Both the position numbers and the translations under genes were made by a program. Of a stretch of DNA of 41,929 nt, positions 29,685 through 37,870 are shown one piece after another; position 1 is the first letter of the stretch, and every line of letters starts with the position of its first letter. Under the pieces are notes generated by a model. It saw only the letters and a program-made list of their open reading frames with translations. It was not told the origin of the DNA and ran no database searches. The stretch is from contig JBFWRK010000026.1 in NCBI GenBank assembly GCA_050248955.1, positions 1 to 41,929 of the forward strand, written 5' to 3'. This DNA is from JBFWRK01 sp050248955 (GTDB lineage: Bacteria > Actinomycetota > Acidimicrobiia > Acidimicrobiales > Ilumatobacteraceae).

Positions 29685-31975
29685 GCTCGGGCGCGTTCGG
29701 ACGGCTCGTCCGCCTCGGACTGCGCGGACGTCGCCTGCTCGGCACGCTGCTGTTCGTCGGGGTCGTCGCCCTCGCGTCCGCAGCGTTCGTCTCGGGGCTG
29801 GAGAGCCGGCAGGATGCCGGCCGTCTGTGGGACGACGCGTTCGATCGGGCCCTCGGGCCTCATGTGAGGCTGGGCGCGCCCGACGCCGAGACGTTGGTCG
29901 CCGCGAGCGCATACCCCTCGGTGATCGCACGCTCCGATCCCGTCACGGAGGTCGATGACGTCGTGCTCGTGCGCCCGGACGAGGTGCTCGACGTCGCGCT
30001 TCGCGGTGCGACGGCGTCGGTGCCTGCGGACGTCGGTGCGCCGTACGTGACGGAGGGCCGGCTCGCCGTGGAGGGATCGGAGGTCGCCGTCGAGAGCAGC
30101 TTCGCCGCCGACCTCGGCATCGAGATCGGTGACCGGCTCGAGCTCCGCCACGGGTCGACGACGGCGACGTTCGACGTGGTCGGCACGATCCTCGACTTCA
30201 ACGACTGCTTCTATCCGCAGTGCGATCCGGGGGTGGTCTGGACGGTTCCGGCCGGGTTGGAGCGGGTCGGTCCTGGAGATCGTTGGCAGCAGGTCTACCT
30301 GCGCCTGGACGATCCTGCATCGGCACCCTCCTTCGTGGCCCAGGTGCTGCGCGACCACGGCGACTCGATCACCTCCAGTCAGGACTGGATCGACACGCGT
30401 GGCGACGCGCTCACGATCAACGAGTTCTTCGGCGCCTTCCTCGCCGGCTTCGGCGTCTTCGTCCTCATCGCAGCCGGCATCGTCGTCGCCGGGTCGGTCA
30501 CGAACCGCGTGCTTGCCAGACGGCGTGACATCGGCCTCCTGAAAGCAGTGGGGGTGACTCCGGCGCAGGTGGTGGGCGCGATCACGGTCGAGCACCTCGT
30601 GCTGGCCGCCGCGGCGGTGCTGCTCGGCTGGTTGGCCGGGTCGGCGCTCGTTCCGGCGATGCGCATCGGCGTGACCGAGATCCTGGAGCCGGGCGGGATG
30701 TCGCTGACCGCCGGCTCGCTGATCGCCACGGCAGTCGTCGTGGCGGTGATCGTCCTGATCGCCACGGTGCTGCCGGCGAGCGGTGCGGCGCGCCGGAGCA
30801 CTGCGGAGACGCTGCGGCCGGCGGGCAACGCCGGGCGACGCTCGTGGCCCGCGCGCCTCGCGACGGCCCTCGGCGGAGGGCCGGTCACCGTGGGCGGTGT
30901 GAAGGACATCGTGCAGCGCCCGCTGCGCACCGCGCTCGCCGTCCTGTCGGTGGTGCTCGCGATCGTTGCGCTCGTCATCGTGCTCGGGTTCGGCGCGACG
31001 GTCGACATGGCGACGGATCATCCGGCCGTGGTCGGTGATCCCTGGGACGTCGCGGTCGTGCCGCCCGAGGGCGTCGACCAGGAGCAGTTCGCGGACGCGA
31101 TCGACGGCACGCCCGGCGTTGCCGGATGGTTCTGGGAGGCCGAGTCCCGCCGCGTGGTCGACGGCGACGTCGTCCTCGCCCGAGCCGTCGGCGGTGATCC
31201 GGAGGCGGCCCGCTACGTGATCAGGGAAGGGCGGAACATGGTGGCCGCCGGTGAGGGGATCGCCGGCTACGGCCTGCTCGAGCGGCTCGGCCGGTCCGTC
31301 GGCGACACCGTAACGGTCGAGATCGAGGGGGCCCGGCTCGAGGTGCAGATCGTGGGGCGCTACAGCGAGGTCGAGGACGCGGGCGACGTGCTGCAGTTCC
31401 GGTGGGAGTCGCTCGAGGGCGTCGTTGCAGGTGCGGAGCCGTCGATGTACCGGGTCGTTGCCGCACCGGACACGGACCGCGGTGAACTGGCCGCCGCGCT
31501 CCAGGCCACCCTCGGCCCCGACGTCACCGTCCAGCCGCTCGTGACCGAGACGGACGATCTCGACGCGTTCGGCGTCGCCTTCTGGCTCGTCGCCGGGCTC
31601 GTGCTCGTCGTCGCACTCGCGAACCTCGGTGCAACCGTGCTCCTCGGCGTCCGCGAACGAATGCGCGACCTCGGCGTCCTGCGCGCGATCGGTTTCACGC
31701 CGCACCAGCTCGTCGCGTCCGGCGCGGTCGGCACGCTCGTCATCGTCGCGATCGCGGCGGTGATCGGTGTGCCCCTCGGGTTGTGGCTGAACCGGTCGCT
31801 GCTGACGGGTGTCGGCCGGGCGATGGGCGCGGGGCCTGAGTTCCGCGCCGATCCCGCGCTCGTGCCGACCACCGTGGTCGTGCTGGCGGTCGTCGTCGTC
31901 GCCGTGGCGATCGGCGCGCTCACGTGCGTGCAGTCCTCCCGGAAGCCGGTGAGCGAGCTCGTCCGCTACGAGTGA
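29681..31975 (+). CDS. FtsX-like ABC transporter permease
   Basis: A 764-residue double FtsX-type permease. There is an N-terminal membrane segment (about residues 12-35), a large extracytoplasmic domain with a Cys pair in DCFYPQCDPG, a membrane bundle from about residue 247 (FFGAFLAGFGVFVLIAAG), a second extracytoplasmic domain, and a final bundle of three helices ending near residue 750. The cytoplasmic loops RRRDIGLLKAVGVTPAQVV and RERMRDLGVLRAIGFTPHQLV are the coupling motifs that contact the ATPase. GTG at 29681 is coupled to the ATPase stop. The last 10 bp overlap the TrkA-like remnant convergently. The substrate is unknown. Confidence 0.92.
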   Translation: MSSGAFGRLVRLGLRGRRLLGTLLFVGVVALASAAFVSGLESRQDAGRLWDDAFDRALGPHVRLGAPDAETLVAASAYPSVIARSDPVTEVDDVVLVRPDEVLDVALRGATASVPADVGAPYVTEGRLAVEGSEVAVESSFAADLGIEIGDRLELRHGSTTATFDVVGTILDFNDCFYPQCDPGVVWTVPAGLERVGPGDRWQQVYLRLDDPASAPSFVAQVLRDHGDSITSSQDWIDTRGDALTINEFFGAFLAGFGVFVLIAAGIVVAGSVTNRVLARRRDIGLLKAVGVTPAQVVGAITVEHLVLAAAAVLLGWLAGSALVPAMRIGVTEILEPGGMSLTAGSLIATAVVVAVIVLIATVLPASGAARRSTAETLRPAGNAGRRSWPARLATALGGGPVTVGGVKDIVQRPLRTALAVLSVVLAIVALVIVLGFGATVDMATDHPAVVGDPWDVAVVPPEGVDQEQFADAIDGTPGVAGWFWEAESRRVVDGDVVLARAVGGDPEAARYVIREGRNMVAAGEGIAGYGLLERLGRSVGDTVTVEIEGARLEVQIVGRYSEVEDAGDVLQFRWESLEGVVAGAEPSMYRVVAAPDTDRGELAAALQATLGPDVTVQPLVTETDDLDAFGVAFWLVAGLVLVVALANLGATVLLGVRERMRDLGVLRAIGFTPHQLVASGAVGTLVIVAIAAVIGVPLGLWLNRSLLTGVGRAMGAGPEFRADPALVPTTVVVLAVVVVAVAIGALTCVQSSRKPVSELVRYE

Positions 31976-32442
31976 TCGACCCGGACGCCGAAGCCCCGGC
32001 CGCGCTCCCGCTCGCTGCTGATGCTGACCACGACATCTCCCGGCAACGTCTGGAGGAACGCCTGGTCGTCGAAGCCGAACCGGGTCCCATCGCGCACGAG
32101 CGCGATCGGGAGGCAGCCGTCCTGCAGCCTCGGGGGTCCGCCCAGCTCGGCCGTGGTCACGTCGCGCTCGGTCAGCTCCAGGCCGCGTCCCGCGACCAGC
32201 AGGTCCTCGAGCACCTCGACCGAGCGGGGACGGCTCGTCGCGAGACCGAGCAGACGTCCGGCAGCTTCTGCCGACACGATCACGGTCGTCGCCCCCGACT
32301 GGCTGAGCAGGTGTGCGTTCTCCGACTCGCGCACCGCGGCGACGATGGTCGCACCGGCGTTGAGCTCGCGCGCAGTGAGCGTGACGAGCGTCGCGGTGTC
32401 GTCACGCTGGCAGGTGACGACCACGGCGCGGGCTTCCTCCAC
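31966..32442 (-). pseudogene. TrkA-like (RCK) regulatory protein, N-terminally truncated
   Basis: The 158-residue frame has the second half of a TrkA_N domain (ARAVVVTCQRDDTATLVTLTARELN and ESENAHLLSQSGATTVIV) and a TrkA_C-like domain near residues 85-150 (VEVLEDLLVAGRGLELTERDV). The nucleotide-binding GxGxxG strand that should precede it is absent, as is any ion-channel part. The frame upstream is closed by a TGA near 32548 and has no good start, so GTG at 32442 is used. It is probably a decayed potassium-channel gene, but a short functional regulator cannot be excluded. Confidence 0.6.
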
Positions 32443-32526
32443 CCGCCGGCGCGCGCCATGGTGCTCCGGCCACTGACGACCGAGTTCGCCGACCCCTCGC
32501 CGGCGCGACTTCGGGCGTTCATGTCG

Positions 32527-32559
32527 TTGACACGTTCCGGATCAGGCAAGCGCTAGGTT
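32527..32559 (+). promoter_or_regulatory. Candidate promoter of the lipoprotein importer operon
   Basis: TTGACA (32527-32532) resembles a -35, and TAGGTT (32554-32559) is a plausible -10, but the 21-bp spacer is long. GGGAGGACC just before the ATG is the ribosome binding site. The promoter call is weak. Confidence 0.3.
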
Positions 32560-32607
32560 CTGCCCCAGCGCTCGAAGACGTAGTGCTACCAGTCAGGGGA
32601 GGACCAA

Positions 32608-33849
32608 ATGCGCCAGACCAAACGGCGTCGTTACAGCATCGCCGCGCTCGCGGCGGTGGGTGCGCTCGTCATCGCCTCGTGCGGTGGCGACGACGACACG
32701 ACCGACGACGCGGCCACGACCGAGGCAGATGCGGGAGGCACCGAAACCACGGCTGCTGCCGCGGAGACCACAGCCGCGGCGGCAGAGACCACTGAGGCAG
32801 CCGGTGCCGAGACCACGGCCGCTGCCGCTGGCGGCGACCTCGAGCAGCTCGCAGCCGACTGCACCGAGGAGGGCCAGGTCAACCTGATCGCCCTGCCCGA
32901 CGAATGGGCGAACTACAAGGGCATCCTGGCGAGCTTCAAGGAGAAGTACCCGGGCGTCGACAACCCCGTCGCGACCCCTGATGCGTCGTCGAAAGAGGAG
33001 ATGGAGGCTGTCCAGACGCTCGCCGGCCAGGACGACATGCCGGACAGCGTGGACGTGAGCCCTGCCATCGCACAGGCGATGGTCGACGAGGGACTCTTCG
33101 AGCCCTACGTGCCGACGGTGATCGACGATGTCCCCGAAGGGCTCATCGACGCCGACAACAACTGGACCGCCGCCTACTACGGCATCATGTCCTTCCTCAC
33201 GAACACGACGATCGTCGACAACGCACCGGCGACCTTCGCCGACCTGAAGAAGCCTGAGTACGAAGGCCTCGTTGCGCTGAACGGCGACCCGCGTGAATCG
33301 GGAGCCGCGTTCGCCGCCGTGATGGCAGCGTCCTTCGCCAACGGAGGGAGCGCCGATGACATCATGCCCGGGATCGAGTTCTTCGCGGAGCTGAAGACGT
33401 CCGGGAACCTCGGTGCCAGCGATGTCACCTCGGCCTCGATGCTGTCGGGCGAGACGCCGATCGCGATCGACTGGAGCTACAACCTGCCCGGTCTGAAGGC
33501 CGAGCTGGAAGAAGCCGGTCTGACGGTCGAGACGGCGTTCCCGACCGACGGTGTCTACGGTGGCTTCTACGCCCAGGGTGTCGTCAAGGATTCACCGCAC
33601 CAGGCCTGCGCCAAGCTCTGGGTTGAGCACATCCTCTCCGACGAAGGCGCCCTCGGGTACCTGGAGGGTGGTGCGATGCCGGCTCGCTACCAGGCGCTGG
33701 TCGACGCTGGCAAGGTCACGGACGACATGAAGTCGAACCTGCCGCCGGACGAGCTGATCTCCCAGATCGAGTTCCTCACCCCGGCGCAGATCGCGGCGGC
33801 GAACGCGGTGCTGACCGAGAACTGGGGTCCGATGGTCGCCGACGCCTGA
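32608..33849 (+). CDS. ABC transporter substrate-binding lipoprotein (polyamine/iron type)
   Basis: A 413-residue extracellular solute-binding protein. The signal peptide ends LVIASC with the lipidated Cys at residue 25, followed by an Asp/Thr/Ala-rich linker (residues about 28-73) with repeated ETTAAAA. The mature domain has VNLIALPDEWANY, SVDVSPAIAQAMVDEGLFEPY and AAYYGIMSFLTNTTIV, typical of the family of periplasmic proteins for polyamines, thiamine, iron or 2-aminoethylphosphonate. The substrate is not assigned. It heads a four-gene importer operon; the ATG has GGGAGGACC upstream and permease 1 follows 8 bp after its stop. Confidence 0.88.
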   Translation: MRQTKRRRYSIAALAAVGALVIASCGGDDDTTDDAATTEADAGGTETTAAAAETTAAAAETTEAAGAETTAAAAGGDLEQLAADCTEEGQVNLIALPDEWANYKGILASFKEKYPGVDNPVATPDASSKEEMEAVQTLAGQDDMPDSVDVSPAIAQAMVDEGLFEPYVPTVIDDVPEGLIDADNNWTAAYYGIMSFLTNTTIVDNAPATFADLKKPEYEGLVALNGDPRESGAAFAAVMAASFANGGSADDIMPGIEFFAELKTSGNLGASDVTSASMLSGETPIAIDWSYNLPGLKAELEEAGLTVETAFPTDGVYGGFYAQGVVKDSPHQACAKLWVEHILSDEGALGYLEGGAMPARYQALVDAGKVTDDMKSNLPPDELISQIEFLTPAQIAAANAVLTENWGPMVADA

Positions 33850-33857
33850 GTCGTCAC

Positions 33858-34763
33858 ATGACCGATGCAGTGATCGCCGACGGGAGCCGCGTCATCGACG
33901 CGGCTCCCAAGGCAACCCGAGCACCTCGTTCCTGGGCGTGGCTCGGGCTCGTCCCGTTCTTCGCGTTCCTGTCGCTGTTCCTCGTGGTCCCCGCCATCAG
34001 CGTGTTCTCGAAGGCGTTCGTCGATGGCGAGGGGCAGTTCGGGTTCACCGCGTTCAGGAACGCCTTCCGGGGTCAGAACCTGCGGGCGTTCGAGTTCTCC
34101 GTGAAGCTCTCCGCGATCTCAGCAGCGGTCGGGGTCGTCATCGGCACGCTGCTCGCGTACGCCGCGACGTCGATCCGCCGTCCGAGATGGCTGCGCTCGC
34201 TCGTGGTTGCCTTCAGCGGTGTGGCGGCGAACCTCGGTGGCATCCCCCTCGCGTTCGCGTTCATCGCGCTGCTCGGCCGGCAGGGACTGGCCACCAAGAT
34301 CCTCTCCGGCCTCGGGGTCGACCTCTACGGGAGCGGGTTCGAGCTGGACTCCACCTGGGGTCTCACCGCCGTGTACTCCTACTTCCAGATCCCATTGATG
34401 GTCCTCATCACGCTGCCGGCCATCGACGGGCTCAAGACGTCGTGGCGAGAGGCGGCCGCCAACCTCGGCGGCACGTCGTTCACCTACTGGCGGCGCGTCG
34501 GCATTCCCGTGCTCACGCCGTCACTGCTCGGCGGCTTCATCCTGCTGTTCGCCAACTCGTTCAGCGCCTACGCGACCGCGGATGCGATGACGACGAAGTC
34601 GCTCATCGTGCCCCTTCGCATCGGTTTCTACTTCCGCGGCGACATCAGCGCCGGTGAGGAGCAGCTCGGCTTCTCCCTCGCGGCGTGGATGATCGTCATC
34701 ATGACGGTGTGCATGGGTCTCTACTGGATTCTGCGAAGGCGGGCGGAGCGATGGCAGAACTGA
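33858..34763 (+). CDS. ABC transporter permease 1 (polyamine/iron type)
   Basis: A 301-residue BPD-type permease with about six membrane helices. The first is WLGLVPFFAFLSLFLVVPAI. The EAA loop is EAAANLGGTSFTYWRRVGIPVLTPS, split here for length; it contacts the ATPase. Permease 2 overlaps its end by 13 bp. It forms the membrane channel with permease 2. Confidence 0.92.
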   Translation: MTDAVIADGSRVIDAAPKATRAPRSWAWLGLVPFFAFLSLFLVVPAISVFSKAFVDGEGQFGFTAFRNAFRGQNLRAFEFSVKLSAISAAVGVVIGTLLAYAATSIRRPRWLRSLVVAFSGVAANLGGIPLAFAFIALLGRQGLATKILSGLGVDLYGSGFELDSTWGLTAVYSYFQIPLMVLITLPAIDGLKTSWREAAANLGGTSFTYWRRVGIPVLTPSLLGGFILLFANSFSAYATADAMTTKSLIVPLRIGFYFRGDISAGEEQLGFSLAAWMIVIMTVCMGLYWILRRRAERWQN

Positions 34764-35590
34764 CCACGACGAGTCCGGCGGCTCGCCGGCTCGGCAGCCT
34801 CGGCCCCGTCGGTGTCGTGCTGCTCTGCGCGCTGTTCTTCACGTTGCCCCTGGTGGCGATGGCGCGCTTCGCACTGCAGAACGTGCCGATGGTGCGCCTG
34901 GGCTGGTCGACGCTGTTCGATGCGTGGTCGTTCGAGGGCATCACCAAGGCGTTCGGCGAGCGCGAGTTCCGCGAGTCGTTGAGCCTCAGCCTGAAGCTGA
35001 CGGTCGGCACGGTCGCGCTCACCCTGGTGCTGCTGCTGCCGACCACGCTGTGGGTCCACCTCAGGCTGCCGCGGGCTCGGTCGCTCGTCGAGTTCCTCAC
35101 CGTGCTGCCCTACGTCATCCCGCCGATCGCGCTGGTCGCCGGCATCCTGCCCGTGAAGCCGCACGCCCGCTGGTTCCTCAACAGCCCGTACTCGCTCGTC
35201 CCGTTCTACGCAGTGCTGGCACTGCCCTTCACGTTCCGAGCGCTCGATGCGGGCATCCGTGCGCTGGATGTGAAGACGCTGGTCGACGCGTCGCGCAGCC
35301 TCGGTGCGGGCTGGGGTACGACGCTGCTCCGCGCGCTCATCCCCAACCTCCGTACGGCGATCATCTCGTCGTCGTTCCTCACCGCGGCAGTCGTCCTCGG
35401 CGAGTACACGATCTCGAGCGTGCTGCTCAAGCGCACCCTGCCGCAGTTCATGGCCGAGTACCGGGAGCGAGAACCCCAGGGTGGCATGGGCCTTGCGCTG
35501 GTCGTCCTGCTGGCCACTACCGCGCTGTTCGCCGCGCTGACGCTCGTCACGCGCAAACGAGGCGCGGCGAAGGCTGCCTCCATCTACTGA
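34751..35590 (+). CDS. ABC transporter permease 2 (polyamine/iron type)
   Basis: A 279-residue permease with about six helices beginning LGSLGPVGVVLLCALFF. The EAA-like loop is ASRSLGAGWGTTLLRALIP. It starts at ATG 34751 within the end of permease 1 (GGAGCG upstream). The region VLPYVIPPIALVAGILPV and EYTISSVLLKRTLP fit the potB/potC- or fbpB-like pattern. The ATPase follows 19 bp later. Confidence 0.92.
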   Translation: MAELTTTSPAARRLGSLGPVGVVLLCALFFTLPLVAMARFALQNVPMVRLGWSTLFDAWSFEGITKAFGEREFRESLSLSLKLTVGTVALTLVLLLPTTLWVHLRLPRARSLVEFLTVLPYVIPPIALVAGILPVKPHARWFLNSPYSLVPFYAVLALPFTFRALDAGIRALDVKTLVDASRSLGAGWGTTLLRALIPNLRTAIISSSFLTAAVVLGEYTISSVLLKRTLPQFMAEYREREPQGGMGLALVVLLATTALFAALTLVTRKRGAAKAASIY

Positions 35591-35609
35591 CAGGAATCAG
35601 ATCGTTCCG

Positions 35610-36665
35610 ATGAGTGCACTCGCGTTCAGCTCCATCCGCAAGACATTCGGCCCCATCGTCGCGCTCGAGGGGCTGGACCTCGTGCTGCAGCCCGGCGAGC
35701 TCGTGAGCCTGCTCGGTCCGTCCGGTTGCGGGAAGACCACCGCGCTGCGCATCGCCGCCGGGTTCGAACGCCCGGATGCGGGTGCGGTGTCCATCTCGGG
35801 CCGGGAGATCACGCACGTGCCCGCCCACAAGCGGAACATGGGGATGGTGTTCCAGAGCTACAGCCTGTTCCCGAACCTCACGGTCGCGCTCAACATCGAC
35901 TTCGGCCTGCGCACCCGCAAGCTCGCCAAGCCCGATCGAGAGAAGCGAGTGAAGGAGATGCTCGAGCTCGTGCAGCTCGAGCACCTCGCCGGGCGCTACC
36001 CGCACCAGCTCTCGGGCGGACAGCAGCAGCGCGTCGCCTTGGCGCGGGCGCTGGCGATCCAGCCCGAGGTGCTCCTCCTCGACGAGCCGCTCTCGGCGCT
36101 CGACGCGAAGGTCCGCTTGACGCTGCGCGACGAGATCCGCCGCATCCAGACCACGCTCGGCATCACGACGTTGTTCGTCACCCACGACCAGGAAGAGGCG
36201 CTCGGCATCTCCGATCGCGTGGGCGTCATGTCGTCCGGCTCGCTCGAGCAGCTCGCCTCGCCGAGCGAGGTCTACCGGCACCCGACGAGCGCGTTCGTCG
36301 CCCGGTTCGTCGGTTCGATGAACGAGCTCCCAGCGGTCGTCAAGGGGAACGACGTGGTCGAGGTCGCCGGATCGACGATCCCGACGCCGAGCGCGGCGAT
36401 GCGGAACCTGGGGGAGCGGGTGCTCATGCTCGTGCGTCCGGAGGACGTGTCGGTCGGCGGCATCGACGGGCCAGGACTGCCCGCCACGGTCACGGCGCGC
36501 ACCTTCCAAGGCGCGGCCACGATCATCCAGGTCCGCGTCGACAAGATCGACACGCTCGCCGCTGCCCACCTGACCGGCACCTCGGCCGCCGAGCTCGCCC
36601 CCGGCGACCGCGTCACGATCTCGATCAACGGCGCCCGGGCGCTCTGCGAGGCCGTCCCGGCCTAG
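35610..36665 (+). CDS. ABC transporter ATPase, PotA/FbpC type
   Basis: A 351-residue ATPase. Walker A is GPSGCGKTT, the Q-loop MVFQSYSLFPNLTV, signature LSGGQQQRVALARAL, Walker B VLLLDEPLSALDAK and switch His in VTHDQEEALG. A TOBE-like domain (about residues 240-350) includes LVRPEDVSV, the ligand- or regulator-binding region of PotA/FbpC/MalK-type proteins. It completes the importer. A non-coding stretch with unusual repeats follows. Confidence 0.93.
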   Translation: MSALAFSSIRKTFGPIVALEGLDLVLQPGELVSLLGPSGCGKTTALRIAAGFERPDAGAVSISGREITHVPAHKRNMGMVFQSYSLFPNLTVALNIDFGLRTRKLAKPDREKRVKEMLELVQLEHLAGRYPHQLSGGQQQRVALARALAIQPEVLLLDEPLSALDAKVRLTLRDEIRRIQTTLGITTLFVTHDQEEALGISDRVGVMSSGSLEQLASPSEVYRHPTSAFVARFVGSMNELPAVVKGNDVVEVAGSTIPTPSAAMRNLGERVLMLVRPEDVSVGGIDGPGLPATVTARTFQGAATIIQVRVDKIDTLAAAHLTGTSAAELAPGDRVTISINGARALCEAVPA

Positions 36666-36668
36666 ACG

Positions 36669-36711
36669 CCCCCCAGTACCCCGCACCCCCCAGTACCCCG
36701 CACCCCCCAGT
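36669..36711 (+). repeat. 17-bp tandem repeat, 2.5 copies
   Basis: CCCCCCAGTACCCCGCA occurs at 36669-36685 and 36686-36702, with nine bases of a third copy running into box 1 of the four-box element at 36711. It begins 3 bp after the importer ATPase stop. Confidence 0.9.
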
Positions 36712-36815
36712 TCTCTGCTCGCCGCCGCGCCCCCACCGGTTCTCTGCCCAGGCCCGGCCCTGCGAGGGTCGGAAACGAACAGAGACGCGGGCAGAACGCG
36801 GCGGTGAACAGAGAT
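36711..36815 (+). repeat. Four-box palindromic element, copy 2
   Basis: Boxes are TTCTCTGCTC (36711), TTCTCTGCCC (36740), GAACAGAGAC (36777) and GAACAGAGAT (36806). Start offsets are 0, 29, 66 and 95, identical to copy 1 at 21259-21363. GCCG directly after box 1 and ACCGG directly before box 2 are shared with copy 1, while the rest of the interbox DNA differs. It lies in a convergent gap, so it is not obviously a promoter element. Confidence 0.85.
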
Positions 36816-36822
36816 CGCTCAC

Positions 36823-36939
36823 GTCGGATCGGTCTCCCGTCGGATCGGTCGCCCGTCCGGGTCGGTCGCCCGTCCGGGTCGGTCGCCCGTCCGGGTCGGT
36901 CTCCCGTCGGGGTCGGTCTCCCGTCGGGGTCGGTCACCC
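36823..36939 (+). repeat. 16-17-bp tandem repeat, seven units
   Basis: Units of the form GTCCGGGTCGGTCGCCC run from 36823 to 36939: two of 16 bp and five of 17 bp, with scattered substitutions (TCTCCC, TCGCCC, TCACCC endings). The last unit overlaps the stop of the LLM gene at 36934. The unit length is not a multiple of three, so it is not protein-coding. Confidence 0.9.
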
Positions 36940-37833
36940 GTAGGCGGCGAGGAGCTCCTCGACGGCCTTCAGCTGCCCGCCGCTCGTCGAGGACATCACG
37001 ACGATCGGTTGCACGCCGATCTCCCACGAAGCGTCGATGGCGTCGCGCACCTGCGCGGCGGTACCCGACAGCGTGCAGTCGTCCAGCCACGCGTCGCTCA
37101 TCAGCTCGGGGAGGCGCTCGCGCTCCTTGCGCGCGAGCGCGGCTTCGATCGTCTCCATCTCCTCCACGTAGCCGACCGCCTTCCAGTAGTTGCGGTAGTT
37201 CGGCAGCAGGAGGTAGGTCGCCATCGTGCGCCGCTGGACCTCCCGTGCCGCGGCGAGGTCGTCGCTGATCACGGTCGGGATCATGTTCGAGAGCGCGAAC
37301 CCCTCGCGGCGGGCAGCGCTCACGCGATCGAGCTGCGCGGCCAGCGAGGAGCGCGCCGCGTTCGCCCACAGCGCGCCGTCCGCAATCTCCGTGGCGAGCC
37401 CGAGCATCTTGTCCCGCATCGCCGCGAGATGGATCGGCGGCAGCTGCCCGCCGTAGCGCTCCGCCTCGCGCAGCGCGGCGACGTAGTCGCGTGTGTCGGC
37501 GAGGGGGCGGTCCGACGGTGCCACGCCGAAGCGCTTCAGCATCGCGACGTGGCTGACCCCGAGGCCGAGCCGGAAGCGTCCGGCGGAGAGCTCGTGGAGG
37601 TGGCCGGCTGTCACGGCCAGCTCCCGCGGGCTCTGGACGTAGATCGGCTGGATCGACGTCCAGAACGGGATCGTCGAGGTCGTGTGGGCCAGCGATGCGG
37701 AGAGCGCGATTGCACCGCCGAGCGCTGGACACGCGATGCCGGCGAACCCGCGGCGCTCGAGCTCGCGCGCGGCTTCGATCACGGCGGCGCGCTTCGTGGG
37801 CGACGCGACGAGGGAGACGGCGGGCTTCGACAT
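36934..37833 (-). CDS. LLM-class flavin/F420-dependent oxidoreductase
   Basis: A 299-residue luciferase-like protein. Family marks are ELERRGFAGIACPALGG near the N-terminus, a TTSTIPFWTSIQPIY segment, GHLHELSAGRFRLGLGVSH (cofactor region) and EIADGALWAN. It is related to, but clearly different from, the LLM protein at 27824-28768. F420 use is likely but not proven. ATG at 37833 has TACGTT ending 7 nt upstream on the minus strand. It diverges from the pimA-like gene. The gene end lies in a tandem repeat. Confidence 0.85.
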   Translation of the reverse strand: MSKPAVSLVASPTKRAAVIEAARELERRGFAGIACPALGGAIALSASLAHTTSTIPFWTSIQPIYVQSPRELAVTAGHLHELSAGRFRLGLGVSHVAMLKRFGVAPSDRPLADTRDYVAALREAERYGGQLPPIHLAAMRDKMLGLATEIADGALWANAARSSLAAQLDRVSAARREGFALSNMIPTVISDDLAAAREVQRRTMATYLLLPNYRNYWKAVGYVEEMETIEAALARKERERLPELMSDAWLDDCTLSGTAAQVRDAIDASWEIGVQPIVVMSSTSGGQLKAVEELLAAYG

Positions 37834-37840
37834 GCCGGGG

Positions 37841-37864
37841 AACGTACTGGCTCGACGCTACGGT
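37841..37864. promoter_or_regulatory. Back-to-back leaderless promoters of LLM and pimA-like genes
   Basis: Minus-strand TACGTT (37846-37841) lies 7 nt before the LLM ATG, and plus-strand TACGGT (37859-37864) lies 6 nt before the pimA-like ATG. The start codons are only 37 bp apart, so the -35 zone of each promoter would overlap the -10 of the other. Confidence 0.5.
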
Positions 37865-37870
37865 GGCTCC

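Noticed and set aside
29537..31705. A 722-codon open frame on the minus strand opposite the FtsX permease
   Set aside because: The plus-strand frame has a membrane protein with FtsX motifs and GTGA coupling. The antisense product is Arg/Asp/His-rich without domains, a GC-content shadow.
36823..36939. CRISPR-like repetition
   Set aside because: Units are 16-17 bp and directly tandem with no spacers, so it is a minisatellite.
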